From the NCBI GenBank assembly GCA_036475545.1, contig JAZGAE010000110.1, positions 1 to 25,356 on the forward strand: a DNA stretch of 25,356 nucleotides. Reading direction: 5' to 3'. This document shows, one piece after another, positions 6,836 to 16,900 of this stretch. The notes beneath the pieces are model-generated. The model saw only the letters and a list, made by a program, of their open reading frames with translations, ran no database searches and was not told the DNA's origin. The first letter of the stretch is position 1; every line of letters starts with the position of its first letter. The translations under genes and the position numbers were made by a program. Source of the stretch: JAZGAE01 sp036475545. GTDB lineage: Bacteria > Pseudomonadota > Alphaproteobacteria > DATDPM01.

Positions 6836-9256
6836 ATGTTGAGAGCAATCGGTGTCCTGCTGACCAGCCTTCTGCTGCTCGTCACCGCGGCGGCGAGCGG
6901 CGTCCTCTTTACGTTTTATTACTACGGGAGGGGGCTGCCGGACTACACACAGCTTGCGGTTTACGAGCCGCCCACGGTGACCCGGATCCACGCCGGCGAC
7001 GGCCGGCTGATCGCTGAATATGCCGTCGAGAAACGCGTGTTCGTACCGGTCGAGGCCATGCCCAAGCGCGTGCTCAAGGCCTTTATCGCCGCCGAGGACC
7101 AGAACTTTTATTCCCATCCCGGAATCGACGTTCAAGGCGTCGTACGGGCACTAGTCACCAACATTTCCAATTTGGGCAAAGACCGCCGGCCCACGGGCGG
7201 TTCGACAATCACCCAGCAGGTGGCGAAAAACTTCCTGCTCAGCAACGAAGTGTCGGTGGAGCGTAAGATCAAGGAGGCGATCCTCGCCTTTCGCATCGAG
7301 CACACCTTCACGAAGGACCGGATCCTCGAGTTGTACCTCAACGAGATCTATCTCGGTCTGGGCTCCTACGGCGTCGCGGCGGCGGCGCTCAACTACTTCA
7401 ACAAGTCGCTGGACGAGCTCACCGTTGCCGAGACCGCCTACCTGGCGGCATTGCCCAAGGCGCCCAACAACTACCACCCGATACGCCGACCGGAAGCCGC
7501 CAAGAGCCGCCGCGACTGGGTCATCAGCCGCATGCGCAAGGAGAGGTTCATCACGCCGGCGGAAGCCGCCGAGGCTTGGGCGGCCCCGTTGGAGGTGCGG
7601 ACCCGGGCCGAAACCGAGTTCGTCAAGGCCGACTACTTCGTCGAAGAGGTGCGGCGCGAACTTCTCGATCGTTACGGCCGTGCAGGGCTTTACGAAGGCG
7701 GTCTCTCGGTCCGTACGACGCTCGATCCGCGGCTGCAAGAGATCGCCGACCGCGTGCTTCGAGCCGGGCTCATCACCTATGACCGGCGGCACGGCTGGCG
7801 GGGCCCGATCACCCGCCTGCAACTTGGCGCGGAGTGGGCGCAGCAGCTTGCCGCGGTGCCGCCGCCCGGGTTGCTGGAGTGGCGGCTTGCGGCCGTGCTG
7901 GCCGTGGAGGACACGGGCGTGGACATCGGCTTCGCGGACGGCGGGATTGGCCGCTTGCCGTTAGCGGAACTCAGATGGGCGCGGCTCTGGAAGAAGGACC
8001 AACGCCTGGGGCCTAAGGTCAAACGGGCGGGCGACGTTCTTGCCATCGGCGACGTCGTGATGGTTGAAGCGGTCGCGGCGGGCGAGGAGGACAAGCCCTA
8101 TCCCCCCGAAACCTATGCGCTGCGCCAGATCCCCAATATCGGCGGCGCCATCGTGGCCCTGGATCCGCACACCGGCCGCGTGCTCGCCATGTCCGGGGGC
8201 TACAGCTACGAGTTCAGCGAGTTCAACCGGGCTACCCAGGCGAGGCGTCAGCCAGGCTCCGCTTTCAAGCCGTTCGTGTATATGGCGGCGCTGGATCATG
8301 GGTTCACGCCGTCGACCCTGGTGCTCGACGCCCCCTTCGTCATCGACCAGGGGCCGGGCCTCGGGAAATGGAAGCCCGCCAACTACACCAAGAAGTTCTA
8401 CGGGCCAATTCCCATGCGGGTCGGCATCGAGAAGTCGCGCAATCTCATGACCGTGCGTCTGGCCCAGACGATCGGCATCGAGAAGGTGGCCGATACGGCC
8501 GAGCGGTTTGGCGTAGTTGATCGGCTCCCCCACCGGCTATCCATGGCGCTTGGCGCCGCGGAGACGACGCTGCTCAGGCTCACAACGGGGTACGCGATGC
8601 TGGTGAATGGAGGCAAGCGCATCACCCCGACGCTCATCGACCGCATACAGGAACGGCACGGGCGCACCATCTTCCGCCATGACCGGCGGCCCTGCGCGGG
8701 ATGCCGGACCGACTATCTTCTCGTGGACTTCGAGGTGCCCGACGTGCCTGACCTGCGTGAGCAAATCGCCGACCCGCGCAGCGCCTACCAGATCGTCTCG
8801 ATGCTTCAGGGAGTGATAGAGCGCGGGACAGGTCGGCGCGTGAAGGCGGTGGGCAAGCCTCTGGCGGGAAAGACCGGCACCACCAACGACAGCTTCGATA
8901 CCTGGTTCATTGGCTTCTCCCCAGACCTGGCTGTCGGTGTCTTCGCAGGTTTTGACGAACCCCGGACCCTGGGAAGACGCGAGACCGGCTCCAGCGTGGC
9001 CGCGCCGATCTTCCGTGACTTCATGAAGGAGGCCCTCGATGGCAAGCCGGCTATCCCCTTCCGGGTGCCTCCGGGGATCCGGCTGGTGCGGGTGAACGCG
9101 GTCACGGGCCTGCCGGCGATGTCGGGGGACAGGAACATTATTCTCGAAGCGTTCCGGCCCGGCACAGAACCCACTGAACGTGGAGAGGTGGTCGGTGACA
9201 GCTCCGTGGTGCCCGCACGCGGCGTCCTCGATGCCGCCCCCGGCGGGCTCTATTGA
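6836..9256 (+). CDS. mrcA: Penicillin-binding protein 1A, bifunctional glycosyltransferase/transpeptidase
   Basis: Class A PBP that polymerises lipid II glycan strands and cross-links their peptides in the periplasm. The 806 residues start with one transmembrane helix (about 5-30). The GT51 domain follows, with catalytic E87 in EDQNFYSHPGID and the motif GGSTITQQVAKNF. A middle insert of about residues 315-420 resembles the OB/ODD region of PBP1A proteins. The transpeptidase domain has S475 and K478 (GSAFKP), the SRN motif at 534-536, and KTGT starting at K679. All active-site residues are present and the length is typical. ATG 6836 has only a weak ribosome site but matches the family N-terminus. 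The gene lies between amiC and prfB, a grouping I recall as common in alphaproteobacteria. Confidence 0.96.
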   Translation: MLRAIGVLLTSLLLLVTAAASGVLFTFYYYGRGLPDYTQLAVYEPPTVTRIHAGDGRLIAEYAVEKRVFVPVEAMPKRVLKAFIAAEDQNFYSHPGIDVQGVVRALVTNISNLGKDRRPTGGSTITQQVAKNFLLSNEVSVERKIKEAILAFRIEHTFTKDRILELYLNEIYLGLGSYGVAAAALNYFNKSLDELTVAETAYLAALPKAPNNYHPIRRPEAAKSRRDWVISRMRKERFITPAEAAEAWAAPLEVRTRAETEFVKADYFVEEVRRELLDRYGRAGLYEGGLSVRTTLDPRLQEIADRVLRAGLITYDRRHGWRGPITRLQLGAEWAQQLAAVPPPGLLEWRLAAVLAVEDTGVDIGFADGGIGRLPLAELRWARLWKKDQRLGPKVKRAGDVLAIGDVVMVEAVAAGEEDKPYPPETYALRQIPNIGGAIVALDPHTGRVLAMSGGYSYEFSEFNRATQARRQPGSAFKPFVYMAALDHGFTPSTLVLDAPFVIDQGPGLGKWKPANYTKKFYGPIPMRVGIEKSRNLMTVRLAQTIGIEKVADTAERFGVVDRLPHRLSMALGAAETTLLRLTTGYAMLVNGGKRITPTLIDRIQERHGRTIFRHDRRPCAGCRTDYLLVDFEVPDVPDLREQIADPRSAYQIVSMLQGVIERGTGRRVKAVGKPLAGKTGTTNDSFDTWFIGFSPDLAVGVFAGFDEPRTLGRRETGSSVAAPIFRDFMKEALDGKPAIPFRVPPGIRLVRVNAVTGLPAMSGDRNIILEAFRPGTEPTERGEVVGDSSVVPARGVLDAAPGGLY

Positions 9257-9314
9257 CGGGAGCCACGGGCGTCCCCAACTCCGCATTTGTTGCCTCAAGC
9301 CTAGAGGGGGTTAC

Positions 9315-10455
9315 ATGCGAGCAGAGCTCGATGCCGTCGTCGACGAAATCAAGCAGTCCCTGACACTGCTGAGGAGGCATCTTTGACTGGGACAACGCGG
9401 TCAAGCGGCTCGAAGAGCTAAACGCCATTGCGGAAGATCCGACTCTTTGGGACAATTCTGAGCGCGCGCAGACGGTTATGCGCCAACGCACCCGTCTCGA
9501 GGGTGCTCTCAATTCTTACCGCGAGATCGAGCAGACCTTTCACGACAACGTCGAACTCCTGGAACTCGCCGAGGCCGAGGGCGACGAGACGGTCGCCGCG
9601 GAGGCCGAGGCGGCGCTCATGGGCCTGCGTACTCTTGTCGCCAAGCGGGAGCTGGAAAGCCTGCTTTCCGGAGAGGCCGACGCCAACGACTGCTTCGTCG
9701 AGATTCACGCCGGCGCCGGCGGCACGGAGTCCCAGGACTGGGCCGAAATGCTGGCGCGCATGTATACGCGGTGGGCCGACCAGCACGACTACAAGGTCGA
9801 ATGGTTGAATGAAAGCCCGGGCGAGGAGGCCGGGATCAAGTCCGCCACGTTCAGGGTGGTCGGGCCCAATGCTTACGGTTGGCTGAAGACGGAGTCGGGC
9901 GTGCATCGGCTGGTGCGCATTTCCCCTTACGATGCCCAGGCGCGCCGACACACCAGCTTCGCAAGCGTCTGGGTCTATCCGGTGGTCGACGAGACCATCG
10001 AGGTAGAGGTTCTGGACAAGGATCTCCGGGTCGACACCTATCGCGCCTCCGGTGCCGGCGGCCAGCATGTGAACAAGACCGACAGCGCCGTGCGCCTCAC
10101 GCACTTGCCGACCAACATCGTGGTGCAGTGCCAGAGCGAGCGCTCCCAGCACCGTAACCGGGCGGCCGCGACGGCGATGCTGCGGGCGCGGCTTTACGAG
10201 CTAGAGCTGCAAAAGCGCGAGGAGGCGGCCCAGGCCGCCCGCGAGGCGAAGACGGAGATCGGTTGGGGCCGCCAGATCCGCTCCTACGTCCTCCATCCGT
10301 ACCAACTGGTCAAGGATCTGCGCACAGAGGTGGAAACGGGCAACGCCCAAAAGGTGCTGGATGGGGGGCTCGATCCCTTTCTGGAGGCCGCGCTCGCCCA
10401 GCGCATCGAGGGCGGAGTGGAGGCCTCCAAGGAAGCCGCGGGGGACCGGGTTTAA
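9315..10455 (+). CDS. prfB: Peptide chain release factor 2, programmed +1 frameshift
   Basis: Recognises UGA and UAA and triggers peptide release at the ribosome. The reading frame is split: ATG 9315 opens a 23-codon frame (MRAELDAVVDEIK...) that ends at in-frame TGA 9384-9386. Skipping T9384 joins it to the second frame (GAC 9385 to stop 10455), giving about 379 residues. The joint sequence, RRHL then DWDNAVKRLEEL, matches the conserved RF2 N-terminus. Later features are GGTESQDWAEML, the codon-recognition motif SPYDAQARRHTSF (Tyr instead of the E. coli Phe in SPF), and the catalytic GGQ in SGAGGQHVNKTDSAVR. GAGGGGG lies 4 bases before the start ATG. Synthesis is self-limiting: abundant RF2 ends translation at the internal TGA. 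Confidence 0.97.
9372..9387 (+). promoter_or_regulatory. prfB programmed +1 frameshift element
   Basis: AGGAGG (9372-9377), CAT, then CTT TGA C (9381-9387). The order and 3-base spacing are those of the E. coli element (AGGGGG, TAT, CTT TGA C). The Shine-Dalgarno-like AGGAGG pairs with 16S rRNA and promotes slippage from CUU to UUU at the slow UGA codon. Confidence 0.96.
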
Positions 10456-10471
10456 CGGCGCCCGCGTTAAA
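10451..10471. terminator. Palindrome shared by the convergent prfB and bcp ends
   Basis: TTTAACG (10451-10457) and CGTTAAA (10465-10471) form a perfect 7-base stem around a GC-rich 7-base loop. Each arm contains the stop codon of one of the two convergent genes. It could act as a short two-way terminator, but the stem is weak and no clear T-run follows. Confidence 0.4.
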
Positions 10472-10931
10472 GTTCCTGGGCCGCCTTCAAAACTTCCTCG
10501 ACGTGGCCCCTGACCTTCACCTTGCGCCAGACTTGTCTCACGACCCCCTTTTCGTCGATCAGGAAGGTGGACCGGTCGATACCCATGTACTTGCGCCCGT
10601 ACAAGCTTTTCTCGACCCACACGCCAAAGGCCTCGCACACCTCGCCATCCGCATCTGACACCAGGCGAAAAGGCAGCTCGAACCTTTCCTTGAAATTGCC
10701 GTGGGTTTTCACGCTGTCCTTCGAGACCCCTATGATCTCGACCCCCACCTTGGAAAAATCGGCCACGGCGTCGCGGAAGCCGCACGCCTCCTTGGTACAC
10801 CCGGGCGTGTTGTCCTTGGGGTAGAAATAAAGCACTACCTTACGGCCCCGGAGAGCCTCGAGAGAAAGGGTGCCGCCGCCGTCGGTGGGCACGGTGAAAT
10901 CGGGGGCGGTGTCGCCGACCTTCACAGTCAT
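10467..10931 (-). CDS. bcp: Thioredoxin-dependent peroxiredoxin, BCP/PrxQ type
   Basis: Reduces hydrogen peroxide and organic hydroperoxides in the cytosol using thioredoxin. The 154 residues show the PrxQ core: DTAPDFTVPT, LYFYPKDNTPGCTKEAC with peroxidatic C45 and resolving C50 (the spacing found in E. coli BCP), then GVSKDS and RSTFLIDEKG. Its ATG overlaps the glnE stop in the order ATGA (10928-10931), so translation is probably coupled to glnE. The end is convergent with prfB, 11 bases away. Confidence 0.96.
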   Translation of the reverse strand: MTVKVGDTAPDFTVPTDGGGTLSLEALRGRKVVLYFYPKDNTPGCTKEACGFRDAVADFSKVGVEIIGVSKDSVKTHGNFKERFELPFRLVSDADGEVCEAFGVWVEKSLYGRKYMGIDRSTFLIDEKGVVRQVWRKVKVRGHVEEVLKAAQEL

Positions 10932-13930
10932 GGGCTTCGCTCCGTTTGCGGGTCTCGAACCTCGGTGCCGGCGGGAACCAGGATCAGTTCGCGGAAAATC
11001 CCATGAACCCGTTCGGCAGTCGCAGCCATCTTTTGTTCGAGGTCCGGGAAGTCAACCGCTTCGGCCGCCTCAACCAAAACCCTCCGTGATCCCTCCTGCG
11101 CCTCCTCCTCCGGGAAAGGCACCCGGTAACACAGTCGCAGTAGCCCAAGAATCCTTTGCCACTGCCGCGCCGCAGCCACGAGCTCCGAGGCGGTTTCCGC
11201 GGGCAGCAGGCCCGCGGCGGACACCTTTTCCAGAGCTTCTATGGTGTTGCGGGCAAGGATCTCGCGATGATCGTGGGCATGGCGGAGCTGAAGGAACTGG
11301 GCGATGAACTCCACGTCGATAAGCCCGCCGCGGACGTTCTTGACGTCCCAGACGGACTCGCCCGGCCGCTCGCGCCCGATGCGCTCCCGCATATCGGCGA
11401 CGTCCCGCGCCAACTGCACCGAATCCCTGCGCCGCGTGAGCACCGCGCGGACCGCCTTGGAAATCGCCCGGCGGAGCGCCGACGGCCCGCTGATGACCCT
11501 GGCCCGCGTCAGCGCCTGATGCTCCCAGGTCCAGGCCGACTCCTTCTGGTACCGCACGAAGGCCTCCAAGCTCGACGCGATGGGCCCCGAGGTGCCGGAC
11601 GGGCGCAGCCGCATGTCGACCTCGTAGAGCCGCCCCTCGGCGGTCTGCGCCGTTATGGCGCTGATCAGCAGCCGCGAAAGCCGGGCATAGTACTCGTGGG
11701 GGGTGAGCGGCCTGGGACCGTCGGAAGCCTCCGCGCCTTCCGGGTTGTCGTAGACGAAGACGAGATCGAGATCGGACCCCACCAGCATTTCCCGGCCGCC
11801 GAGCTTGCCCATGGCGACGATCGCCATGCGGCTTCCGGGCACGCGGCCATGCCGCCGCGCGAAGTCCTCCTCCACCCAGGGCAGAAGAGCCCGGATGGAG
11901 ACTTCGGCAACGTCCGCGAAACCGGCCCCGGTGGCGTCCGATTTGGTGACGTTGCGAAGAATCTGTACGCCGAGCTGGAACTTCTTGTCGTTGACCCAGC
12001 GCCGTGTGATGTCGAGGGCGGCCTCGAAGTCGCGGGCCTGGCGGAGCGCCGCCTCGAGTTCCCTGGCGAGCGTTCCGGCCTTTGCCAAAGGTTTGTAAAA
12101 GCCGGGAGTCAGCACGCCGTCGAGAAGGATCGGCCGGTGCGCCAGCAAGTCGGCGAGGCGGGGCGCGTTGCCCATGATCTCGGCCACCAGGTCAAGGAGT
12201 GCCGGGTTGGAGTAAAACAGCGAGAAAAGCTGAACGCCGGCGGGGAGACGCGAGAGGAAGTCATTGAATTTCATGAAGGCGGCGTCCGGGCTGGCGGTCT
12301 TGGAGAGCGCCGTGAGCAGCGCAGGCATCAGCTCGGTGAGCAGTTCTCGGGCGCGTACGCTGCGGGTGGCCGGATACCGGCCATGGTGCCAGCCCATGAT
12401 CACCCGGGCGACCCCCTCGCCATTGCGGAAACCGAGGCCGGCCAGGGTCTGCAGCGTTTCGGGGTCGGGGTCTGCCCCGGTGAAGACGAGATTGCCCGGC
12501 CCGCCAAGGGAGACGGACTCCGCGAATAGCGCGTCGTAGTGCCGTTGCACCGCGCGCAAGTGCCTTAGCAACACCTCGGCGAACTCGTCGCTGCCCGGGA
12601 AGCCGAGGAAGGAGGCGAGCCGGTTGAGCCCTGCCTCGTCCGCGGGCACGATATGGGTCTGCCGATCCTCGATCATTTGCAGGCGGTGCTCGACTTGGCG
12701 CAGAAAACGGTAGGCGGCGATCAGATCCTCGGCCACCCGCTTTTCGATGCGACCGGCAGCGGCAAGCGCCTCCAGGGCCTCGCAGGTCCTGGGGCTACGC
12801 AGGCCCGGCATGCGACCACCCCAAATCAGCTGCTGAGTCTGGGCGAAGAACTCGATCTCGCGAATGCCGCCCCCGCCGAGCTTGAGATTTTGGCCTTTGA
12901 CCTCGATGCGATAGCCGCCGCGATGGGTGTCGATTTGGCGCTTGATCGAGTGGATATCCTGGATGGCGGCGAAATCCAGGTGCTTGCGCCACACGTACGG
13001 AGCGAGGCGGTGGAGGAATTCGGTCGCGGCCTCGCGGTCGCCGGCCACCGGGCGCGCCTTGATCATGGCCGCCCGCTCCCAGTTCTGGCCCATGCTCTCG
13101 TAATAGGTTTCCGCCGCCAACACCGACATGGCGACGGGTGTGGCGCCCGGATCGGGCCGGAGCCGCAGATCCGTGCGGAAAACATAACCGTCCTCGGTGC
13201 GTTGCTCGATGACACGGACGAGTTCACGGGTCAGATGCACCATGCAGTCCTGCAGCGAGCGGTCGCCCGTGTAGGCGATGCGTTCCGGGACATAGAAGAT
13301 CATGAGATCGATATCGCTCGAGTAGTTGAGCTCTTCGGCGCCGAGCTTGCCCATGCCGAGGACGAAAAAGCCTGAGCCTCGTTCGGGGTCCGCCTCATCG
13401 GCGAGCGCGAATTCCCCTGCCGCGGCGGACCGGCGCAACAGATGGGCGACAGCGAGGCGCAGGGCAGCATCGGCGAACGCGCTTAATGCCTCCGTGACCC
13501 TGGGAAGCGGCCAGCACCCCGCGATGTCGGCGAGCGCAATGGCAAGCGCCGCACGCCGCTTGGCGCGGCGCAATTCCCGCATGAGCCGGCCGGTATCGGT
13601 CTCGTTCCTGAGTCGCGCATGGGTTTCGTCGAGTAAGGCCGGGAACGCGACGTCCGCGCCGTCCGTGACGAGCGTGCGGAAATAGTGGGGATCGGAGAGC
13701 AGGCACTGGCTGAGGAACGGGCTGTTGCCGAAGACGGCCGTCAGCAGAGCCCGTCCGGCCGGGTCCTCGGCGAGCTCTCGCGCGAATGCGGCAAGGGCTT
13801 CGTCGCCCGTCCGTTCCGCGGCGTCGCGCCAGTGCTGCAAGCCCGATTCGGCCCGCGCCTGGTCGTAAGGTTTTGGCAAACCCGTCCAATAGGCTAAGAA
13901 TGGCGACACATGCATTTCCCGCCGCGCCAT
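10928..13930 (-). CDS. glnE: Bifunctional glutamine synthetase adenylyltransferase/deadenylase
   Basis: Adds AMP to, and removes it from, glutamine synthetase in response to nitrogen status signalled by PII and glutamine. The 1000 residues hold two nucleotidyltransferase domains: an N-terminal deadenylylating one with D206 and D208 (YSSDIDLMIFY) and a C-terminal adenylylating one with D720 and D722 (VGSDLDLVFVYD), matching D173/D175 and D701/D703 of E. coli. GGGGIREIEFFAQ and GLIDVEFIAQFLQL mark the associated helical parts of each half. ATG 13928-13930 lacks a good ribosome site; ATG at residue 7 is an alternative. The gene precedes bcp with a 4-base overlap and diverges from the AsmA-like gene 62 bases away. 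Confidence 0.95.
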   Translation of the reverse strand: MARREMHVSPFLAYWTGLPKPYDQARAESGLQHWRDAAERTGDEALAAFARELAEDPAGRALLTAVFGNSPFLSQCLLSDPHYFRTLVTDGADVAFPALLDETHARLRNETDTGRLMRELRRAKRRAALAIALADIAGCWPLPRVTEALSAFADAALRLAVAHLLRRSAAAGEFALADEADPERGSGFFVLGMGKLGAEELNYSSDIDLMIFYVPERIAYTGDRSLQDCMVHLTRELVRVIEQRTEDGYVFRTDLRLRPDPGATPVAMSVLAAETYYESMGQNWERAAMIKARPVAGDREAATEFLHRLAPYVWRKHLDFAAIQDIHSIKRQIDTHRGGYRIEVKGQNLKLGGGGIREIEFFAQTQQLIWGGRMPGLRSPRTCEALEALAAAGRIEKRVAEDLIAAYRFLRQVEHRLQMIEDRQTHIVPADEAGLNRLASFLGFPGSDEFAEVLLRHLRAVQRHYDALFAESVSLGGPGNLVFTGADPDPETLQTLAGLGFRNGEGVARVIMGWHHGRYPATRSVRARELLTELMPALLTALSKTASPDAAFMKFNDFLSRLPAGVQLFSLFYSNPALLDLVAEIMGNAPRLADLLAHRPILLDGVLTPGFYKPLAKAGTLARELEAALRQARDFEAALDITRRWVNDKKFQLGVQILRNVTKSDATGAGFADVAEVSIRALLPWVEEDFARRHGRVPGSRMAIVAMGKLGGREMLVGSDLDLVFVYDNPEGAEASDGPRPLTPHEYYARLSRLLISAITAQTAEGRLYEVDMRLRPSGTSGPIASSLEAFVRYQKESAWTWEHQALTRARVISGPSALRRAISKAVRAVLTRRRDSVQLARDVADMRERIGRERPGESVWDVKNVRGGLIDVEFIAQFLQLRHAHDHREILARNTIEALEKVSAAGLLPAETASELVAAARQWQRILGLLRLCYRVPFPEEEAQEGSRRVLVEAAEAVDFPDLEQKMAATAERVHGIFRELILVPAGTEVRDPQTERSP

Positions 13931-13992
13931 TTTACCGCAAACTGCGCGAAGGGGGGGATACGGTCAAGGCAGTCGAGCCGAAGGATTAAGAC

Positions 13993-16900
13993 GTGGTCGT
14001 CCGGTCGCTAAAGCTAATCCTGGAATTCCTGATCGGCGCCAGCGTCGGTGCCACGATCCTGGTGTCCCTTGCCATATGGCGGCTATCGGGCGAGCCGGTT
14101 TCTCTCGCCTTCCTGACACCCTATTTCGAGGAGGCGCTCAGCGCCGAAGACGGCACTTTCCGGGTCGAACTCAACGACACCGTGCTGACGTGGGCCGGCT
14201 GGGAGCGGACGCTGGATATCCGGCTGCGGGACGTGCGCGCGATCGGAAACGCCGGCCAGATCCTCGCCATGGTGCCCGAGATATCGGTGTCGATAAGCGG
14301 GCGGGGATTGCTGCACGGTATCGTTGCGCCCACCAGCCTGGAGATCATGGGGGCGAACGTTCGCGTCGTGCGGTCGCCTTCGGGCGAATTCGAGCTCGGG
14401 CTCGAAAAGGGCGGCGCGGCCGCGGGCGACATCGTAGAGCGACTGATCACCGATCTTCTGGCCCCGCCACACCCGGACCGGTCGATGGGGTATCTCTCGC
14501 GGGTGAGCATCCTGGACGCCGACCTCACGATCGTCGACGACAAGCTCGGGACAACCTGGTACGCACCGTGGGCAAACATCAGCCTTCTTCGGGATGACGT
14601 GGGCATCACGGGCGAGCTGTCGTTCGACCTCGATCTCGAGGGGAAACTGGCCCATTTCGACGCCGAGGTCGGCTACAGCACCGAGGCCCAGAAAATAGAG
14701 CTCGGCGCCAGCTTCAGCGACCTCGATCTCGGGCGTCTCAGTGCCAAGAGCCCTCTCTTCGCGGCCGTCAAGGATGTCGAGACGACTTTGAGCGGCACTC
14801 TGGCAGCCACCGTCAACCTCGACGGGCGGGTCGAGGTTTTGGGCTTCGACCTCTCGGCTGGCCCGGGCCGCCTGGCTCTTCCAGACCTTTACGAGGACGA
14901 ACTGCCGATCGTGTCGGTACATGCGCGCGGCCGGTTCGAGGAAGACCTGTCGCGGATGGTCCTGGATGAATTTTTCGTGGATGTCGGCGGCCCGACGGTG
15001 ACTTTGGCGGCGCTCGTCTTTCGCGTGGGCGGCGACTTCGCCGTTCAGGGCGAGGCGGTGGTGCGCGACCTGCCGGTCGACTCGTTCGACCGGTACTGGC
15101 CGCCGGCCGTCGCCGCCGATCAACGGGAGTGGATCGTGGGCCATCTTTCCCGTGGCAGCGTTGGCGCGGCCCGCGCGGTCTTCGCCGCCCGCGTGCCGGA
15201 AGGAGGCCTGAATGCGCTGGAGATCGCCTCCATCGCCGGAACGATCGAATTCTCCGGCGTCAGCGTCGATTACCTGCCGCCGATGCCCATGGTCGAAGAA
15301 GTAAGCGGCCAAGCCTATTACACCAGCGAGCGGTTCGACATCGACATCACCGGCGGCGTATTGCGGGGGCTTACGGTGGAAGAGGGCACCATAAACGTCA
15401 CGGGCCTCGACGTCGCCGACCAGGATGCTGCCATCGAGGTGGTCATCAGGGGCCCGTTTCAAGACGCGATGATCGTGCTCGATCATGAGCCCCTCGGCGC
15501 GGCCGAGTATCTAGGGATCGCGCCGGAGAGCGTGGGCGGTGAGATAGCGATCCGCGCGACGTTCCGCCTTCCGTTGGAGAAGGACCTGGCGCTCGAACAG
15601 GTGGAGATATCGGCGGCGGCCAATCTAAGCGGAGTCCGCATCCCGGGGGCCGTGTTCGGACGTGATCTTACGGACGGCGTGCTCACGCTCAAGGCCGACA
15701 GGGTAGGGATGCAATACCAGGGAAACGGCAAGGTGGATGGAATTCCGGCGGCGCTCTCAGGCACCGAGAGCTTCCTCGACACGGCGGGGGTCCGCAGCCA
15801 GTACACGTTGAAGGCGCGCGTCGATCATAACGACCTTGCCGCTCTCGGATTCACCACGGCGCCCTACCTTCAGGGGCCCATCACTGTGGACCTGATTCAC
15901 ACTGTCATGGACGGGGGCAAAAGCGACCTCTCGGTGGCGGCGGACCTCGAGGACAGCGTTCTCAACTTCGAGGGTATCGACTGGGCGAAACCCGCAGGGG
16001 TTGCCGGCACGGCGCGTTTCTCGATGTCGATGGTCGGCGAACGGCCGACGGTTCTGAGGGGGTTCCAGCTCGTCGCCGGCGACCTTGCGGCGGCGGGCTC
16101 GGCGGTTTTCGCGCCCGCTCGCCCCGGAGCGCCTCAAGAGGGCGCGGCGTTGGACAGGCTGGAATTCACCCGCTTGGCATTCGGGCGCACCGACGTGCGC
16201 GGGACAGTCGCGTTCCGCAAGGACGGAGGATACGACGTCGAACTTTCCGGGCCGGTGATCGACGCAGCCAAGTTTTTCTCCTTCAAAGACGAGGGCGAGG
16301 CGAAGGCTGACGAGAGTGAGCCGGAGAGCCGTCCGATCCGCTTGTCCGCCAAGGTCCAAAGGCTGTGGGTGACTCCCGAAAGCTATGTCAGCGACGTCGA
16401 CTGCCAAGTCTTTTATGACGGCGAGAGCTGGCGCTCGCTTGCGCTCAAAGGGCGAATCGACGGGGCGACGGACGACGGCGGGGTGTTCCTTATGCGATTG
16501 GTCCCTGAAGGCGCGGTGCGGAAGCTCTCGGTCACCTCTAACGACGCCGGATCGTTCCTACGCAGCTTCGGGTATCTCGACAATGTCGCGGGCGGCACCT
16601 TCGAGCTCACCGGAACCATCGACGATTCCTTGCCGGATCAGCCGGTCGAGGGGAAAGTGGTCGTCAAGAATTATCGCCTTATTGGAGCCCCTGTGTTGGC
16701 CAAGCTGCTGACGGCGGCCTCGCTGACCGGGGTCCTCAACTTGCTCTCTGGCGAAGGCATCGGGTTCACCGGGTTTGACGGGCCCTTCCGAATGGCGGAC
16801 GGCGTGCTGGAAATCAAGGACGCCAGGGCCTACGGGGCGGACCTCGGCATTACCGTTAAGGGCAAAATCAACGTCGCGAGCGATACCGTCGACCTAGAAG

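Noticed and set aside
9384..9386. TGA in prfB as a nonsense mutation or sequencing error
   Set aside because: The surrounding AGGAGG and CTT TGA C form the known RF2 programmed frameshift site at the right position.
11156..12529. Plus-strand open frame of 457 codons
   Set aside because: It lies wholly opposite glnE, which has full-length family motifs; the frame is Arg/Gly/Pro-rich with no domain, as expected of an antisense shadow in GC-rich DNA.
14083..15486. Minus-strand open frame of 467 codons
   Set aside because: Antisense to the AsmA-like gene; its His/Asp/Arg-rich composition reflects the complementary strand of a GC-rich gene.
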